This document shows positions 17,994 through 26,426 of a DNA stretch of 64,000 nucleotides, one piece after another. The stretch is taken from the NCBI RefSeq assembly GCF_000685295.1, contig NZ_ARYL01000018.1:1-64000 (forward strand), given 5' to 3'. How positions within the stretch are numbered: the stretch's first letter is position 1; every line of letters starts with the position of its first letter. This DNA comes from Hyphomonas oceanitis SCH89 (GTDB taxonomy: Bacteria; Pseudomonadota; Alphaproteobacteria; Caulobacterales; Hyphomonadaceae). The notes beneath the pieces were generated by a model, which was not told the DNA's origin, ran no database searches, and saw only the letters and a program-made list of their open reading frames with translations. The translations under genes were made by a program, and so were the position numbers.

Positions 17994-19571
17994 CTAACCC
18001 GCCATCAGGTCATCGGCCTGTTTTTTGACGGCGGCATAGTCGATCTTGCCCGTACCAAGGACAGCTATGTCCTTCACATGGAATACGCGCCGCGGCACGG
18101 CGAAGTCCGCCACGCCATGGTTCTTCGCCCAGGCCATGATATCGTCGCGGTTACAGGCCTCGGCATCGCTAAGCAAAATGATCTGCTCGCCCTTGCGCGG
18201 ATCCGGCATGGTAACTGCCGCATGCAGATTATCCGGCCACACGGCGCTGGCGCAGTTCTCCACCACCGCCAGCGAAACCATTTCGCCGCCGATCTTCGCG
18301 AAGCGTTTCACGCGCCCCATGATGTGGATGAAACCCTCGGCATCTATCGAGACGATGTCGCCTGTATCATGCCAGCCGCCTTCCGGCCGCTCCAGAACGC
18401 CCGGGCGCGATGGCCGCAAATAGCCGAGCATGATGTTGGGGCCCCGGATATGCAGCCGCCCCCCGTCCGCAATACCGTCTACGGGCACCAGCTTTGACTC
18501 CATGTCGGCCATAAGCTGTCCGACTGTGCCGGGCTTGTTGTTTTCCCATTGGTTGGCCGCAACGACAGGCGATGCCTCGGTCGCGCCATAACCTTCCAGT
18601 ATCTCAATCTCGAATTTGCGCCGCACGAGCGCCCGTGTCTCGTCCTTAACGCGCTCGGCGCCGCAAACCGCGAGGCGCACAGAATCCATATCGCCCTCGG
18701 CGCCGATACGGGCGTACTGCGAAATGAACGTGTCTGTCGCGAGCAGGATGGTCGAGCCATTACTGCGGATTCGCTTGACGATCTCGCGCGGTTGAAGCGG
18801 GGAGGGGTGGAACATGACCTGGATACCCGCAACGATCGGCAGGATCGCCCCAACCGTAAGACCAAAGCAGTGAAAGGTCGGCAGGGGGTTGAACAGTTTG
18901 TCCGTATCGGGACTGAGGCCAATATGAGCACGCACCTGCTCGACATTCGCCATGACATTCTCATGGCTGAGGACAACGCCTTTCGGTTCGCCTTCCGTGC
19001 CGGATGTAAACAGGATAACACCCGGCGACTTGTAGGCTGCCTTTGACCGGAACAGGGCGGGCACGATAGGCCCCACAGCTGCGGCAATCTTGTTTCCCAG
19101 CGAGAGGGCTTCGCGAACGTCCTCAAGATAGACAATCTCGACGACCTTGCCGAGTTCGGCGATCAGCGCTTCCAGTCCGCCCAGCTCGACGAATTTGTGA
19201 GCCGTCACGATGCGTTTCACGCCTGCTGCGATCATGGCCGCCTTGAGGTTGGCTGATCCGGCTGTGAAGTTCAGCATGGCGGGCGTGCGGCCATAGGCGG
19301 CCAGGGCATAGAATGCCACAACGGCGCCGGCCCCTGTGGGCAGCATGACGCCCACGGCCTCACCGCGTGATGTCCCTTTTTTCAGCGCCGCGCCCAGCCC
19401 AAAGGCGCCCCGCACAATCTCTTTGTATGTAAGTTCGCGGTCATCCCCATCGACAACGATCACCTTGTCGGCGCCAAATTCGCTTTTGGCGCGCAGCAAT
19501 GCCGAGAAAAGGTCGATTCGTGTGCGGGATGGCCGATAGCTGATTGGCGAAGGTATCGTCACGCTATTCAT
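17994..19571 (-). CDS. AMP-forming acyl-ACP/acyl-CoA synthetase, Aas-like ligase domain
   Basis: A 525-residue adenylate-forming ligase. The P-loop-like motif is LFTSGTEGEPKGVV, followed by HENVMANVEQVRAHI, EGYGATEASPVV, the DTGDIV aspartate and the GRVKRFAKIGGEMVSL hinge. This series matches the C-terminal synthetase half of Aas (2-acylglycerophosphoethanolamine acyltransferase/acyl-ACP synthetase), but the acyltransferase half is absent. Such stand-alone ligases activate free fatty acids to acyl-ACP or acyl-CoA. It ends four bases after phaZ on the opposite strand, so a role in recycling acids from PHA or alkane oxidation is reasonable but inferred. The ATG at 19571 was chosen over an upstream in-frame non-ATG codon. 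Confidence 0.82.
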   Translation of the reverse strand: MNSVTIPSPISYRPSRTRIDLFSALLRAKSEFGADKVIVVDGDDRELTYKEIVRGAFGLGAALKKGTSRGEAVGVMLPTGAGAVVAFYALAAYGRTPAMLNFTAGSANLKAAMIAAGVKRIVTAHKFVELGGLEALIAELGKVVEIVYLEDVREALSLGNKIAAAVGPIVPALFRSKAAYKSPGVILFTSGTEGEPKGVVLSHENVMANVEQVRAHIGLSPDTDKLFNPLPTFHCFGLTVGAILPIVAGIQVMFHPSPLQPREIVKRIRSNGSTILLATDTFISQYARIGAEGDMDSVRLAVCGAERVKDETRALVRRKFEIEILEGYGATEASPVVAANQWENNKPGTVGQLMADMESKLVPVDGIADGGRLHIRGPNIMLGYLRPSRPGVLERPEGGWHDTGDIVSIDAEGFIHIMGRVKRFAKIGGEMVSLAVVENCASAVWPDNLHAAVTMPDPRKGEQIILLSDAEACNRDDIMAWAKNHGVADFAVPRRVFHVKDIAVLGTGKIDYAAVKKQADDLMAG

Positions 19572-19648
19572 ACAAGGGCCCTTTGACTTCGTGAGCTGCA
19601 CTCACTTTTGTAACATTTTGTCACGTAAGGGCCTCGACGCAACCGATA

Positions 19649-19667
19649 ATGCAAGTTTGCATATGCA
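19649..19667. promoter_or_regulatory. Interrupted palindromes in the divergent ligase/lipA promoter region
   Basis: ATGCAA-gt-TTGCAT (19649-19662) overlaps the perfect ten-base palindrome TGCATATGCA (19658-19667). Dyads of this size between divergent genes are typical operators. Which protein binds is not readable; a fatty-acid-responsive regulator would fit the flanking genes, but that is inference. Confidence 0.35.
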
Positions 19668-19720
19668 GCCTGCGCTGCATTTCCCTTGATGAATCGGGTC
19701 GGCGCGTCCATCTTCCGCCC

Positions 19721-20692
19721 ATGGCAACACTCATTGATCTCACCCCGTCCGGTCGCAAGCATCGGCATCCGGAAAAGCAGGCGCGCCCCGACACGCCGAT
19801 CCTCCGCAAGCCGGACTGGATTCGCGTTAAGGCGCCGACATCGGCCGGCTATGCCGAAACGCGGGAAATCGTGAAATCCAAAGGCCTTATTACGGTTTGT
19901 GAGGAGGCTGGCTGCCCGAACATCGGCGAATGCTGGGAGAAGAAGCACGCGACCATGATGATCATGGGCGATGTTTGTACCCGCGCCTGCTCCTTCTGCA
20001 ACGTGTCCACCGGCAAGCCACCTTCAGGCCTCGATGCAGATGAGCCGCGCCGCGTAGGTGAAGCTGTTGCCGAAATGGGCCTTGAGCATGTCGTTATCAC
20101 CTCGGTGGATCGTGATGACCTTGAAGACGGCGGCGCGATGCACTTCGTCCACGTCATCAATGCGATTCGCGCCGCATCCCCTGGCACGACGATCGAGATC
20201 CTGACGCCGGACTTCCTGCGCAAGGATGGCTGGGAAAACCGGGTCATCGACGCGCGTCCTGACGTCTTCAATCACAATCTCGAAACCGTCCCGCGCCTTT
20301 ACCTCTCGATCCGTCCCGGCGCGCGTTACTATCATTCGCTTCGCCTGCTTCAGAAAGTGAAGGACCGCGATCCGTCGCAGTTCACCAAGTCCGGCCTCAT
20401 GGTTGGTCTCGGCGAAACGAAGGAAGAGGTGATGCAGGTCATGGACGACATGCGCTCTGCGGGCGTCGACTTCCTGACCATCGGCCAATACCTGCAGCCG
20501 ACGCGCAAACATGCGGCCATTGACCGGTTCGTCACGCCGGACGAGTTCAAGGCGCTTGAAGAGATCGCGCGCGCCAAAGGCTTCCTCATGGTATCGGCCA
20601 CACCGCTGACGCGTTCGAGCTATCATGCCGGTGAAGACTTCGCCCGCATGCGCGCTGCGCGCGAAGCAAAGCTCGCAGTCCAAACGGCATAA
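19721..20692 (+). CDS. lipA: Lipoyl synthase
   Basis: A 323-residue radical SAM enzyme that inserts two sulfurs into octanoyl groups on lipoyl domains. Both iron-sulfur sites are seen: the auxiliary cluster motif [12 protein letters not shown] and the SAM cluster motif [12 protein letters not shown]-like C-terminal residues appear as [14 protein letters not shown]. The ATG at 19721 gives MATLIDL; the longer in-frame reading crosses the palindromic promoter region and is rejected. The product is needed by the lipoylated PDH proteins encoded at the right end of the window. The COQ10-like gene begins two bases after its stop. Confidence 0.97.
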   Translation: MATLIDLTPSGRKHRHPEKQARPDTPILRKPDWIRVKAPTSAGYAETREIVKSKGLITVCEEAGCPNIGECWEKKHATMMIMGDVCTRACSFCNVSTGKPPSGLDADEPRRVGEAVAEMGLEHVVITSVDRDDLEDGGAMHFVHVINAIRAASPGTTIEILTPDFLRKDGWENRVIDARPDVFNHNLETVPRLYLSIRPGARYYHSLRLLQKVKDRDPSQFTKSGLMVGLGETKEEVMQVMDDMRSAGVDFLTIGQYLQPTRKHAAIDRFVTPDEFKALEEIARAKGFLMVSATPLTRSSYHAGEDFARMRAAREAKLAVQTA

Positions 20693-20693
20693 G

Positions 20694-21170
20694 ATGCCCC
20701 GTTTCTCCAAATCGGTTCGCGTGCCCTATACGCCGGCACAGGCGTTCGATCTCGTATCGGATATTGGTCGCTATCCCGACTTCATCAAATGGATCACCGC
20801 AATGCGTGTCTCCGAGGTTCGGGTTGATGAAACCGGCGCGACGCATTGCCAGGGCGATGCTGTTGTTGGGTTCAAGGGATTTGTTGAGCGCTTTTCGACT
20901 GGCGTGGTTGCCGATCCTGATGCAGGCACGGTCGTCGCAAGTCTTATCAAAGGGCCCTTTCGGGCCTTGCGCGCGCAGTGGACGATTACGCCCTTGGAGC
21001 GTGGTGGCTCCGACATCGCGCTCGAAATCAAATACGAGTTCCGCAATGTGCTCATCGCCATGCTGGCGGCCGCCAATCACGACATTGCTGTTGATCGCAT
21101 CATGAGTGCGTTTCTCGCAGAAGCGCAGAAGCGCTACGGCCCTGCGCCTAGCGCATCTGTACCTGTATGA
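20694..21170 (+). CDS. COQ10/RatA-type START-like (SRPBCC) protein
   Basis: A 158-residue protein beginning MPRFSKSVRVPYTPAQAFDLVSDIGRYPDF, the start of the polyketide-cyclase/START-like fold of the COQ10/RatA group. In mitochondria and alphaproteobacteria this family binds ubiquinone and helps deliver it to the respiratory chain; the RatA toxin name from E. coli refers to the same fold. Placement directly after lipA is common in alphaproteobacteria. Its last 23 bases overlap the end of the convergent cinA-like gene. Confidence 0.88.
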   Translation: MPRFSKSVRVPYTPAQAFDLVSDIGRYPDFIKWITAMRVSEVRVDETGATHCQGDAVVGFKGFVERFSTGVVADPDAGTVVASLIKGPFRALRAQWTITPLERGGSDIALEIKYEFRNVLIAMLAAANHDIAVDRIMSAFLAEAQKRYGPAPSASVPV

Positions 21171-21639
21171 GGTTCAGGGCCGTCTCCACGGCGGCCATCC
21201 GAATATCCTGCCGACTGATCTCGCCGACCTGAATCATCTCGTGAACCACAGCGCGGTTCTCGCGTGCGCAGGCAATATGAACCGTGCCGACCGGCTTCAT
21301 CCGCGTGCCGCCGCCCGGGCCGGCGACGCCGGTAATGGCAACGGCGATATTGGCCCGGCTGGCTTCCAGCGCACCTTCCGCCATCATCCGCGCCACCGGC
21401 TCTGATACGGCGCCATAATCGGCCAGCACATCACCCGCAATGCCCAGCATCTCTTCCTTCGCGCGGTTGGAATAGGTCACGAACCCACGCTCGAAGACGC
21501 TGGAAGAGCCGGGAATGTCGGTAAACAGGGCGGCGAGCAGGCCGCCGGTGCAGCTTTCAGCCGTGCAGATCTTGAGGCGCGCTTGCTCGGCATCATCAAG
21601 GATCAGCATGGCGAGATTTCGGAGACGATCTGGAAACAT
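21148..21639 (-). CDS. CinA C-terminal family nicotinamide-nucleotide amidohydrolase (PncC)
   Basis: A 163-residue protein equal to the stand-alone C-terminal domain of CinA. AESCTGGLLAALFTDIPGSSSVFERGFVTYSN and AITGVAGPGGGT are the signature stretches, with the serine/threonine-rich active site. The family deamidates NMN to nicotinate mononucleotide in pyridine nucleotide salvage. The N-terminal molybdopterin-like domain of full CinA is absent. ispDF lies ten bases upstream on the same strand, so the two may be cotranscribed. Confidence 0.9.
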   Translation of the reverse strand: MFPDRLRNLAMLILDDAEQARLKICTAESCTGGLLAALFTDIPGSSSVFERGFVTYSNRAKEEMLGIAGDVLADYGAVSEPVARMMAEGALEASRANIAVAITGVAGPGGGTRMKPVGTVHIACARENRAVVHEMIQVGEISRQDIRMAAVETALNLIQVQMR

Positions 21640-21648
21640 GGCCGGAGA

Positions 21649-22791
21649 TTAGCGCGGCTGGTTCGTTGGCACCAGCACTGCGATGGCCTCCGCCGCTATT
21701 CCCTCGCGTCGCCCGGTAAAGCCCAATCCCTCCGTCGTGGTTGCCTTCACGCTGACAGCCGAAAGGGGCAAGCCCATCAACTCGGCTGTACGGCTGCGCA
21801 TTGCCTCACGGTGCGGCTTCACCTTCGGCGCTTCACAGATCACGGTGATGTCACAGCTCGAAACCGCATAGCCCTCAGCGCCAGCCAGCCGGATAGCCTC
21901 CTGCAGGAAGATGGCACTGTCGGCATTCTTCCACCGGGCATCCGAAGGCGGGAAATGGTCACCGATATCGCCCAGCGCAACGGCGCCCAGTATGGCGTCC
22001 GTCAGCGCGTGCCAGGCGGCATCCGCATCGGAATGCCCCTTCAGCTTCGCAGTATGCGGGATAGCGACACCGCACAGCGTGACATGATCGCCCGGCTCGA
22101 ACGCATGAACGTCGAAGCCCTTGCCCACGCGGGGTGCAGCAGCGGCTGGGCTCATCAGTTTTGCCACCAAGTCGAAATCCTCCGGATAGGTGATCTTGTG
22201 CAGGCGTTCGTCGCCAGGGATCAGTTCAACCTTCGCACCCGTCGCTTCCATGGCTGCAAGGTCATCGACCAGATCACCATCGGACGCATCGAGCGCGGCG
22301 CGGATGGCGCCCAGCCGGAAGGCCTGAGGGGTCTGGACACGAAACAGGCCCTCCCGGGGCACGGTTTCAAGTTTGCCATTCCGCTCCGTTTTGAGGGCAT
22401 CCGGAACGGGCAGGGCGGGGGCAACTGCGTCTGCATTTTTGAGCGCTGCGATAAGGGCGCTGATCATGTCCTGGCTGAGGCCGGGACGGGCGGCATCGTG
22501 GATCAGGACAGCGGTGTCCGGGGGCAGGTCGAGTGCTGCGAGCCCGTTGCGTACCGATTGGGTCCGGGAATCCCCACCGAGTACCCATGAAGTACCCGGG
22601 AATGGTCCGAACTTACCCTGACCGGTCCCGGAAACGACCACCAAATGACCCACATCGGGATGTTGAAGGAAAGCTTCAATCGACCATTCGAGCACTGTTC
22701 GCCCGAGAAGGGATTCATATTGCTTCGGCCCAACGCGACCCGCGCGGGTACCCTTTCCACCAGCGACAATGATTGCGGCTACCTGTGGCAT
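21649..22791 (-). CDS. ispDF: Bifunctional IspD/IspF isoprenoid enzyme
   Basis: A 380-residue fusion. Residues 1-220 are IspD, the CDP-ME synthase, with the CTP-binding loop [14 protein letters not shown] near the start and HDAARP in the middle. Residues 222-380 are IspF, the MECDP synthase, with [20 protein letters not shown] and [19 protein letters not shown] carrying the zinc ligands. The enzymes catalyse two non-adjacent steps of the MEP pathway to isoprenoids. The fusion is standard in alphaproteobacteria. I chose the ATG at 22791; an in-frame TTG nine codons upstream is possible. It is divergent from dusB. Confidence 0.96.
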   Translation of the reverse strand: MPQVAAIIVAGGKGTRAGRVGPKQYESLLGRTVLEWSIEAFLQHPDVGHLVVVSGTGQGKFGPFPGTSWVLGGDSRTQSVRNGLAALDLPPDTAVLIHDAARPGLSQDMISALIAALKNADAVAPALPVPDALKTERNGKLETVPREGLFRVQTPQAFRLGAIRAALDASDGDLVDDLAAMEATGAKVELIPGDERLHKITYPEDFDLVAKLMSPAAAAPRVGKGFDVHAFEPGDHVTLCGVAIPHTAKLKGHSDADAAWHALTDAILGAVALGDIGDHFPPSDARWKNADSAIFLQEAIRLAGAEGYAVSSCDITVICEAPKVKPHREAMRSRTAELMGLPLSAVSVKATTTEGLGFTGRREGIAAEAIAVLVPTNQPR

Positions 22792-22911
22792 AAACGGGTT
22801 TCTCTGGAAGGTTGCCAAAACGAGTTATAGGCCTTTTTCAACATGAATTTTTGTACAGATGCGCGTCTTTTGTGCACTTGCGAAGAAATGAAAAGTCGGA
22901 ACAATAGCCTT

Positions 22912-23901
22912 ATGACTGTTTTTAAGGCACCCCAAGTTTGGCTCGCGCCGATGTCCGGCGCAACTGACGCGCCGATGCGCCGCCAGTCTGTCCGGTTCGG
23001 CGCTCCGGCTGTCGTGTCCGAAATGGTGGCCAGCGAGACGCTGGCCTCGGCCCGACCGGATATGGTTCGGCGAACCTGCCGCCACGATGGGGCAGGCAAG
23101 TGGATCGTGCAGCTCGCAGCGCGGCGTCCTGTAGATATGCTTGCAGGTTCCGTATTGATGCGTAAGGCCGGGGTTGATGTCATTGATATCAATATGGGTT
23201 GCCCGTCCAAACAAGTGACTGGAGGCCAGTCTGGGTCTGCTCTTATGCAGGATATCCCGCTTGCGACAAGTATCATCGAAGCGGCGCTGGAGGGAGCCAA
23301 CGGAACGCCCGTAACCCTCAAGATGCGCCTTGGGTGGGATGATGACAGCCTGAATGCCCCGGAACTGGCCCGTATTGCCGAGGGTTTGGGCGTTCAAATG
23401 ATAGCGGTACACGGGCGCACTCGCTGCCAGTTCTACACCGGTGCAGCAAACTGGGCCGCAGTGAGACCCACTGTCGACGCTGTATCCGTCCCCGTGATCG
23501 TCAATGGCGATATCAGTTCACTCGAAGATGCCCGCAATGCGCTTGCCCAATCAGGCGCCCACGGCGTCATGATCGGGCGTGCCGCAATGGGGAAGCCTTG
23601 GCTTGCTGGAGAAATAGCGGCCGGACTGGTCGCAAAACCCTACAAGCGCCCCGACCTCGCTGAGCAATTCGACAGCCTCGCGGAGCAGGTAAGGGATTCG
23701 GTCGGCCTCTACGGAGGCGCTCTTGGCGTTCGCACCGTTCGAAAACATGTGTCGGCCGCAATAGACGGTCTTGAATTGCCTTTGGCGGACGATCGCAGAA
23801 GGGCCCTTCGGTCCAACCTTTGCCAGATCGCCGATCCGGCTGACCTCATTAAATCGCTGAAGACACTTTATCTGAAACCCCAACTGCTTGAGGCCGCTTA
23901 A
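22912..23901 (+). CDS. dusB: tRNA-dihydrouridine synthase, DusB/NifR3 type
   Basis: A 329-residue FMN enzyme that reduces uridine to dihydrouridine in t[17 protein letters not shown] near the N-terminus, [11 protein letters not shown] with the catalytic cysteine, and the phosphate-binding [11 protein letters not shown] and [13 protein letters not shown] segments define the family. It is the first gene of the classic alphaproteobacterial nifR3-ntrB-ntrC arrangement: ntrB starts one base after its stop. The ATG at 22912 is preferred because the longer in-frame extension has no family similarity. Confidence 0.94.
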   Translation: MTVFKAPQVWLAPMSGATDAPMRRQSVRFGAPAVVSEMVASETLASARPDMVRRTCRHDGAGKWIVQLAARRPVDMLAGSVLMRKAGVDVIDINMGCPSKQVTGGQSGSALMQDIPLATSIIEAALEGANGTPVTLKMRLGWDDDSLNAPELARIAEGLGVQMIAVHGRTRCQFYTGAANWAAVRPTVDAVSVPVIVNGDISSLEDARNALAQSGAHGVMIGRAAMGKPWLAGEIAAGLVAKPYKRPDLAEQFDSLAEQVRDSVGLYGGALGVRTVRKHVSAAIDGLELPLADDRRRALRSNLCQIADPADLIKSLKTLYLKPQLLEAA

Positions 23902-23902
23902 G

Positions 23903-24973
23903 ATGGCATCACTCGCAACCCTGAGACCGCCAATGCTGGGTGAACTCTCTCCCGTCGCTCTCGTCCTGATCGATGCGCGTCGCCGCATTCTGGAGGCGAA
24001 CCCTGCGGCTGAGTCGCTCCTCAAAATGTCTCGCCGCGCCCTTGCCGGACGGCCTCTGAGTGAGGTCATCTATCATGACTCCCCACTCTTCGAGCTGATC
24101 GATCGCGCGCAGCGACAAGCCGGCGACATCATGGCGCCGGGTACGCCGATTTCCGGTCCAGGCATGCATTCCCGCATTATCTGCGACATTCGGGTCAGAA
24201 GCGCAGATCGCGGTGCGTTTGTTCTGGCCCTTGCAGAAACACCTTCCCGCGAGAGCAGTGATTCCGTGGCTGGCGCGGCCGGGTTTGGCCGTATCCTCGG
24301 GCATGAGGTCAAAAACCCTCTGGCGGGTATAATCGGCGCTGCGCAACTGCTTGAGCGCCAAGGTCAGGCTGACCAAAGCGAACTGCTGGACATCATCAAG
24401 GATGAAGCGCGCCGCATAGAGCGGCTGGTCAACCGCCTGTCTGCGTTTGAACTCTTTTCGGCGCCACGCCTGCAGCCTTTTAATATACACGCGCTGCTCG
24501 ACAAGATTATCGCCGCAGAACGGGCAGCGAATGGTCCGAAGGTCACATTCCAGCGGATGTTCGATCCTTCCCTGCCGGACGTCGTCGGGGATTCGGATCA
24601 CCTGCAACAGGCCTTCCACAATATCATGCGCAACGCTGTAGAGGCGTCCGTCGAGAATGGTTCGAGTGGCAATGTCACAATCCGGACCGCCTACGCCGCA
24701 GGACTTGCCATGAAGCAAGCACGCCTCGGGGCCGGTCTGCGCCGGGCGATGCTGATAACAATCGAGGACGATGGAAAGGGCATCCCGCGTGAGCGGCAAG
24801 CGACGATCTTTGATGTCTTCCAGAGTTCCAAATCAGGTGCACGAGGCCTTGGGCTCTCGATAGTGAGTGAAGTCGTGACAGCACACGGCGGACAAATAAG
24901 GGTAGATAGCGAGCCGGGGTCAACCCGGTTCACAGTGCTGCTGCCGCTTGGAGATGGAACAGAGCATGGCTGA
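23903..24973 (+). CDS. ntrB: Nitrogen regulation sensor histidine kinase NtrB
   Basis: A 356-residue cytoplasmic kinase without membrane helices. A PAS domain occupies about 12-115 (ALVLIDARRRILEANPAAESLL). The phosphorylated histidine is H134 in GHEVKNPLAG. The ATP-binding domain shows the N-box HNIMRNAVEAS, the G1 box EDDGKGIP and G2 box ARGLGLSIV. NtrB phosphorylates or dephosphorylates NtrC depending on PII protein and thereby nitrogen status. It overlaps the start of ntrC by eight bases. Confidence 0.94.
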   Translation: MASLATLRPPMLGELSPVALVLIDARRRILEANPAAESLLKMSRRALAGRPLSEVIYHDSPLFELIDRAQRQAGDIMAPGTPISGPGMHSRIICDIRVRSADRGAFVLALAETPSRESSDSVAGAAGFGRILGHEVKNPLAGIIGAAQLLERQGQADQSELLDIIKDEARRIERLVNRLSAFELFSAPRLQPFNIHALLDKIIAAERAANGPKVTFQRMFDPSLPDVVGDSDHLQQAFHNIMRNAVEASVENGSSGNVTIRTAYAAGLAMKQARLGAGLRRAMLITIEDDGKGIPRERQATIFDVFQSSKSGARGLGLSIVSEVVTAHGGQIRVDSEPGSTRFTVLLPLGDGTEHG

Positions 24974-26342
24974 CAAGACAGTACTTCTGGCTGAAGACGA
25001 TGCGAGCATTCGTCTGGTTGTGAACCAGACACTGGTTGCTGCCGGATATGATGTCCGGGCAACGAGTTCGACGGACGCTCTTGAGCGCTGGGTCCGCAAT
25101 GGGGAAGGCGATGTCGTCGTTACGGATGTCTACCTGGGTGAGACTTCGATCTTCGATCTTCTGCCGTCCCTGAAACTGGCTCGGCCCGAACTTCCCTTCA
25201 TTGTCATGAGTGGTCAGAACACGATCCTCACGGCTGCTTCCGCTGCGGAGCATGGCGCGTTTGACTATCTCCCAAAGCCCTTTGACATCGACATGCTCTC
25301 CAGCCTTGTGCAGCGCGCGCTGAAATCGGCCCCGAAATCCTCCAACCGGGCGATCAATCCGGAAGCGCAAAAGGCGATCAGTGACGCGGGCCTCCCACTT
25401 ATCGGCCGGTCTGACGCCATGCAGGAAGTCTATCGGATCATCGCCAAAGTGATGAATACCGAGCTGACCGTGCTGATTGAAGGTGAAAGCGGCACGGGCA
25501 AGGAACTCGCGGCACGTGCCATCCACCAGCTCGGTGCGGCGAAAGCCGGAAAGTTCGTCGCGCTTGATCTGGCGGCCCTGCCAGCCAGCGAGATCAACAA
25601 GGAACTCTTCGGCACAGGCGGTGAGGGCGGCGCAGTCCACTTGAAAGGGGGCACGCTCTATCTGGATGAGATCGGTGATCTGCCAGCGGAAGCGCAGACA
25701 CAACTGGTCAAACTGCTGCGCGACTCCAGCGGCGCGCGTTTGATTGCTTCGACACGGCGCAATCTTGGCCGTCTGGTGGAAGAGGGGCGTTTCCGTGAAG
25801 ACCTCTACTATCGTCTAAATGTCGTGCGGCTCACAATGCCGCCCTTGCGTCTTCGCAAGGAAGACATACCGGAACTTGCCCGGGCTTTCCTCATCCGGGC
25901 GCAGCGGCAGGGTCTTTCCGCCAAGATCCTGGACAAGTCCGCAATTGATTTACTGACCGCCTATGACTGGCCCGGAAACGTGCGGGAGCTCGAGAACCTG
26001 ATTCTCCGTCTTGCCGTTCTAAGCCCTGACGAAGCGATTACGTTGCGTGATGTCGAGCGTGAGCTGCGTGCAGGTGCCTCCGAGCAAAAGGGTGTCAGCG
26101 CAGGCCTTGAAAAGGACGTTGAAACCCTTCTGCATCGCTACGTGATGGGTGACCTCATCGCGGGTGGGGATTCCGAGGATTCTGCAGTGTATTCACGGGT
26201 TATCGATCAGGTCGAGAGGCCCCTCATCAAGCTCGCTCTCTCGGTAACTGCCGGTAATAAGGTGAAAGCGGCGCAACTCCTGGGCATGAACCGGAACACA
26301 TTGCGGGCGAAGATCAACGCGCTTGGAATTGCAGAAGACTGA
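24966..26342 (+). CDS. ntrC: Nitrogen regulator NtrC lacking the GAFTGA sigma-54 loop
   Basis: A 458-residue regulator. The receiver domain has phosphoacceptor D54 (VVTDVYLG) and K in PKPF. The AAA+ domain has Walker A GESGTGKE (173-180) and Walker B LYLDEIGD (231-238). Between ELFG (213-216) and GGTLYLDE there are only 11 residues instead of about 21, and the GAFTGA motif that contacts sigma-54 is gone; a second gap of about 12 residues follows LVKLL near 250. The C-terminal Fis-type helix-turn-helix (NKVKAAQLLGMNRNTLRAKI) is intact. Rhodobacter capsulatus NtrC, which also lacks GAFTGA, activates the sigma-70 polymerase, so the same is inferred here. Confidence 0.93.
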   Translation: MADKTVLLAEDDASIRLVVNQTLVAAGYDVRATSSTDALERWVRNGEGDVVVTDVYLGETSIFDLLPSLKLARPELPFIVMSGQNTILTAASAAEHGAFDYLPKPFDIDMLSSLVQRALKSAPKSSNRAINPEAQKAISDAGLPLIGRSDAMQEVYRIIAKVMNTELTVLIEGESGTGKELAARAIHQLGAAKAGKFVALDLAALPASEINKELFGTGGEGGAVHLKGGTLYLDEIGDLPAEAQTQLVKLLRDSSGARLIASTRRNLGRLVEEGRFREDLYYRLNVVRLTMPPLRLRKEDIPELARAFLIRAQRQGLSAKILDKSAIDLLTAYDWPGNVRELENLILRLAVLSPDEAITLRDVERELRAGASEQKGVSAGLEKDVETLLHRYVMGDLIAGGDSEDSAVYSRVIDQVERPLIKLALSVTAGNKVKAAQLLGMNRNTLRAKINALGIAED

Positions 26343-26426
26343 TTGACGGCACATGAAACTGTGGTTTTAGTGCACCACTGTTGCGGATGTGACACTTAAC
26401 CGTGTCGTAAATGCAACGGGGCCGGG

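Noticed and set aside
21583-22590. Plus-strand frame of 335 codons opposite ispDF
   Set aside because: It mirrors the conserved IspD and IspF domains; no family similarity of its own.
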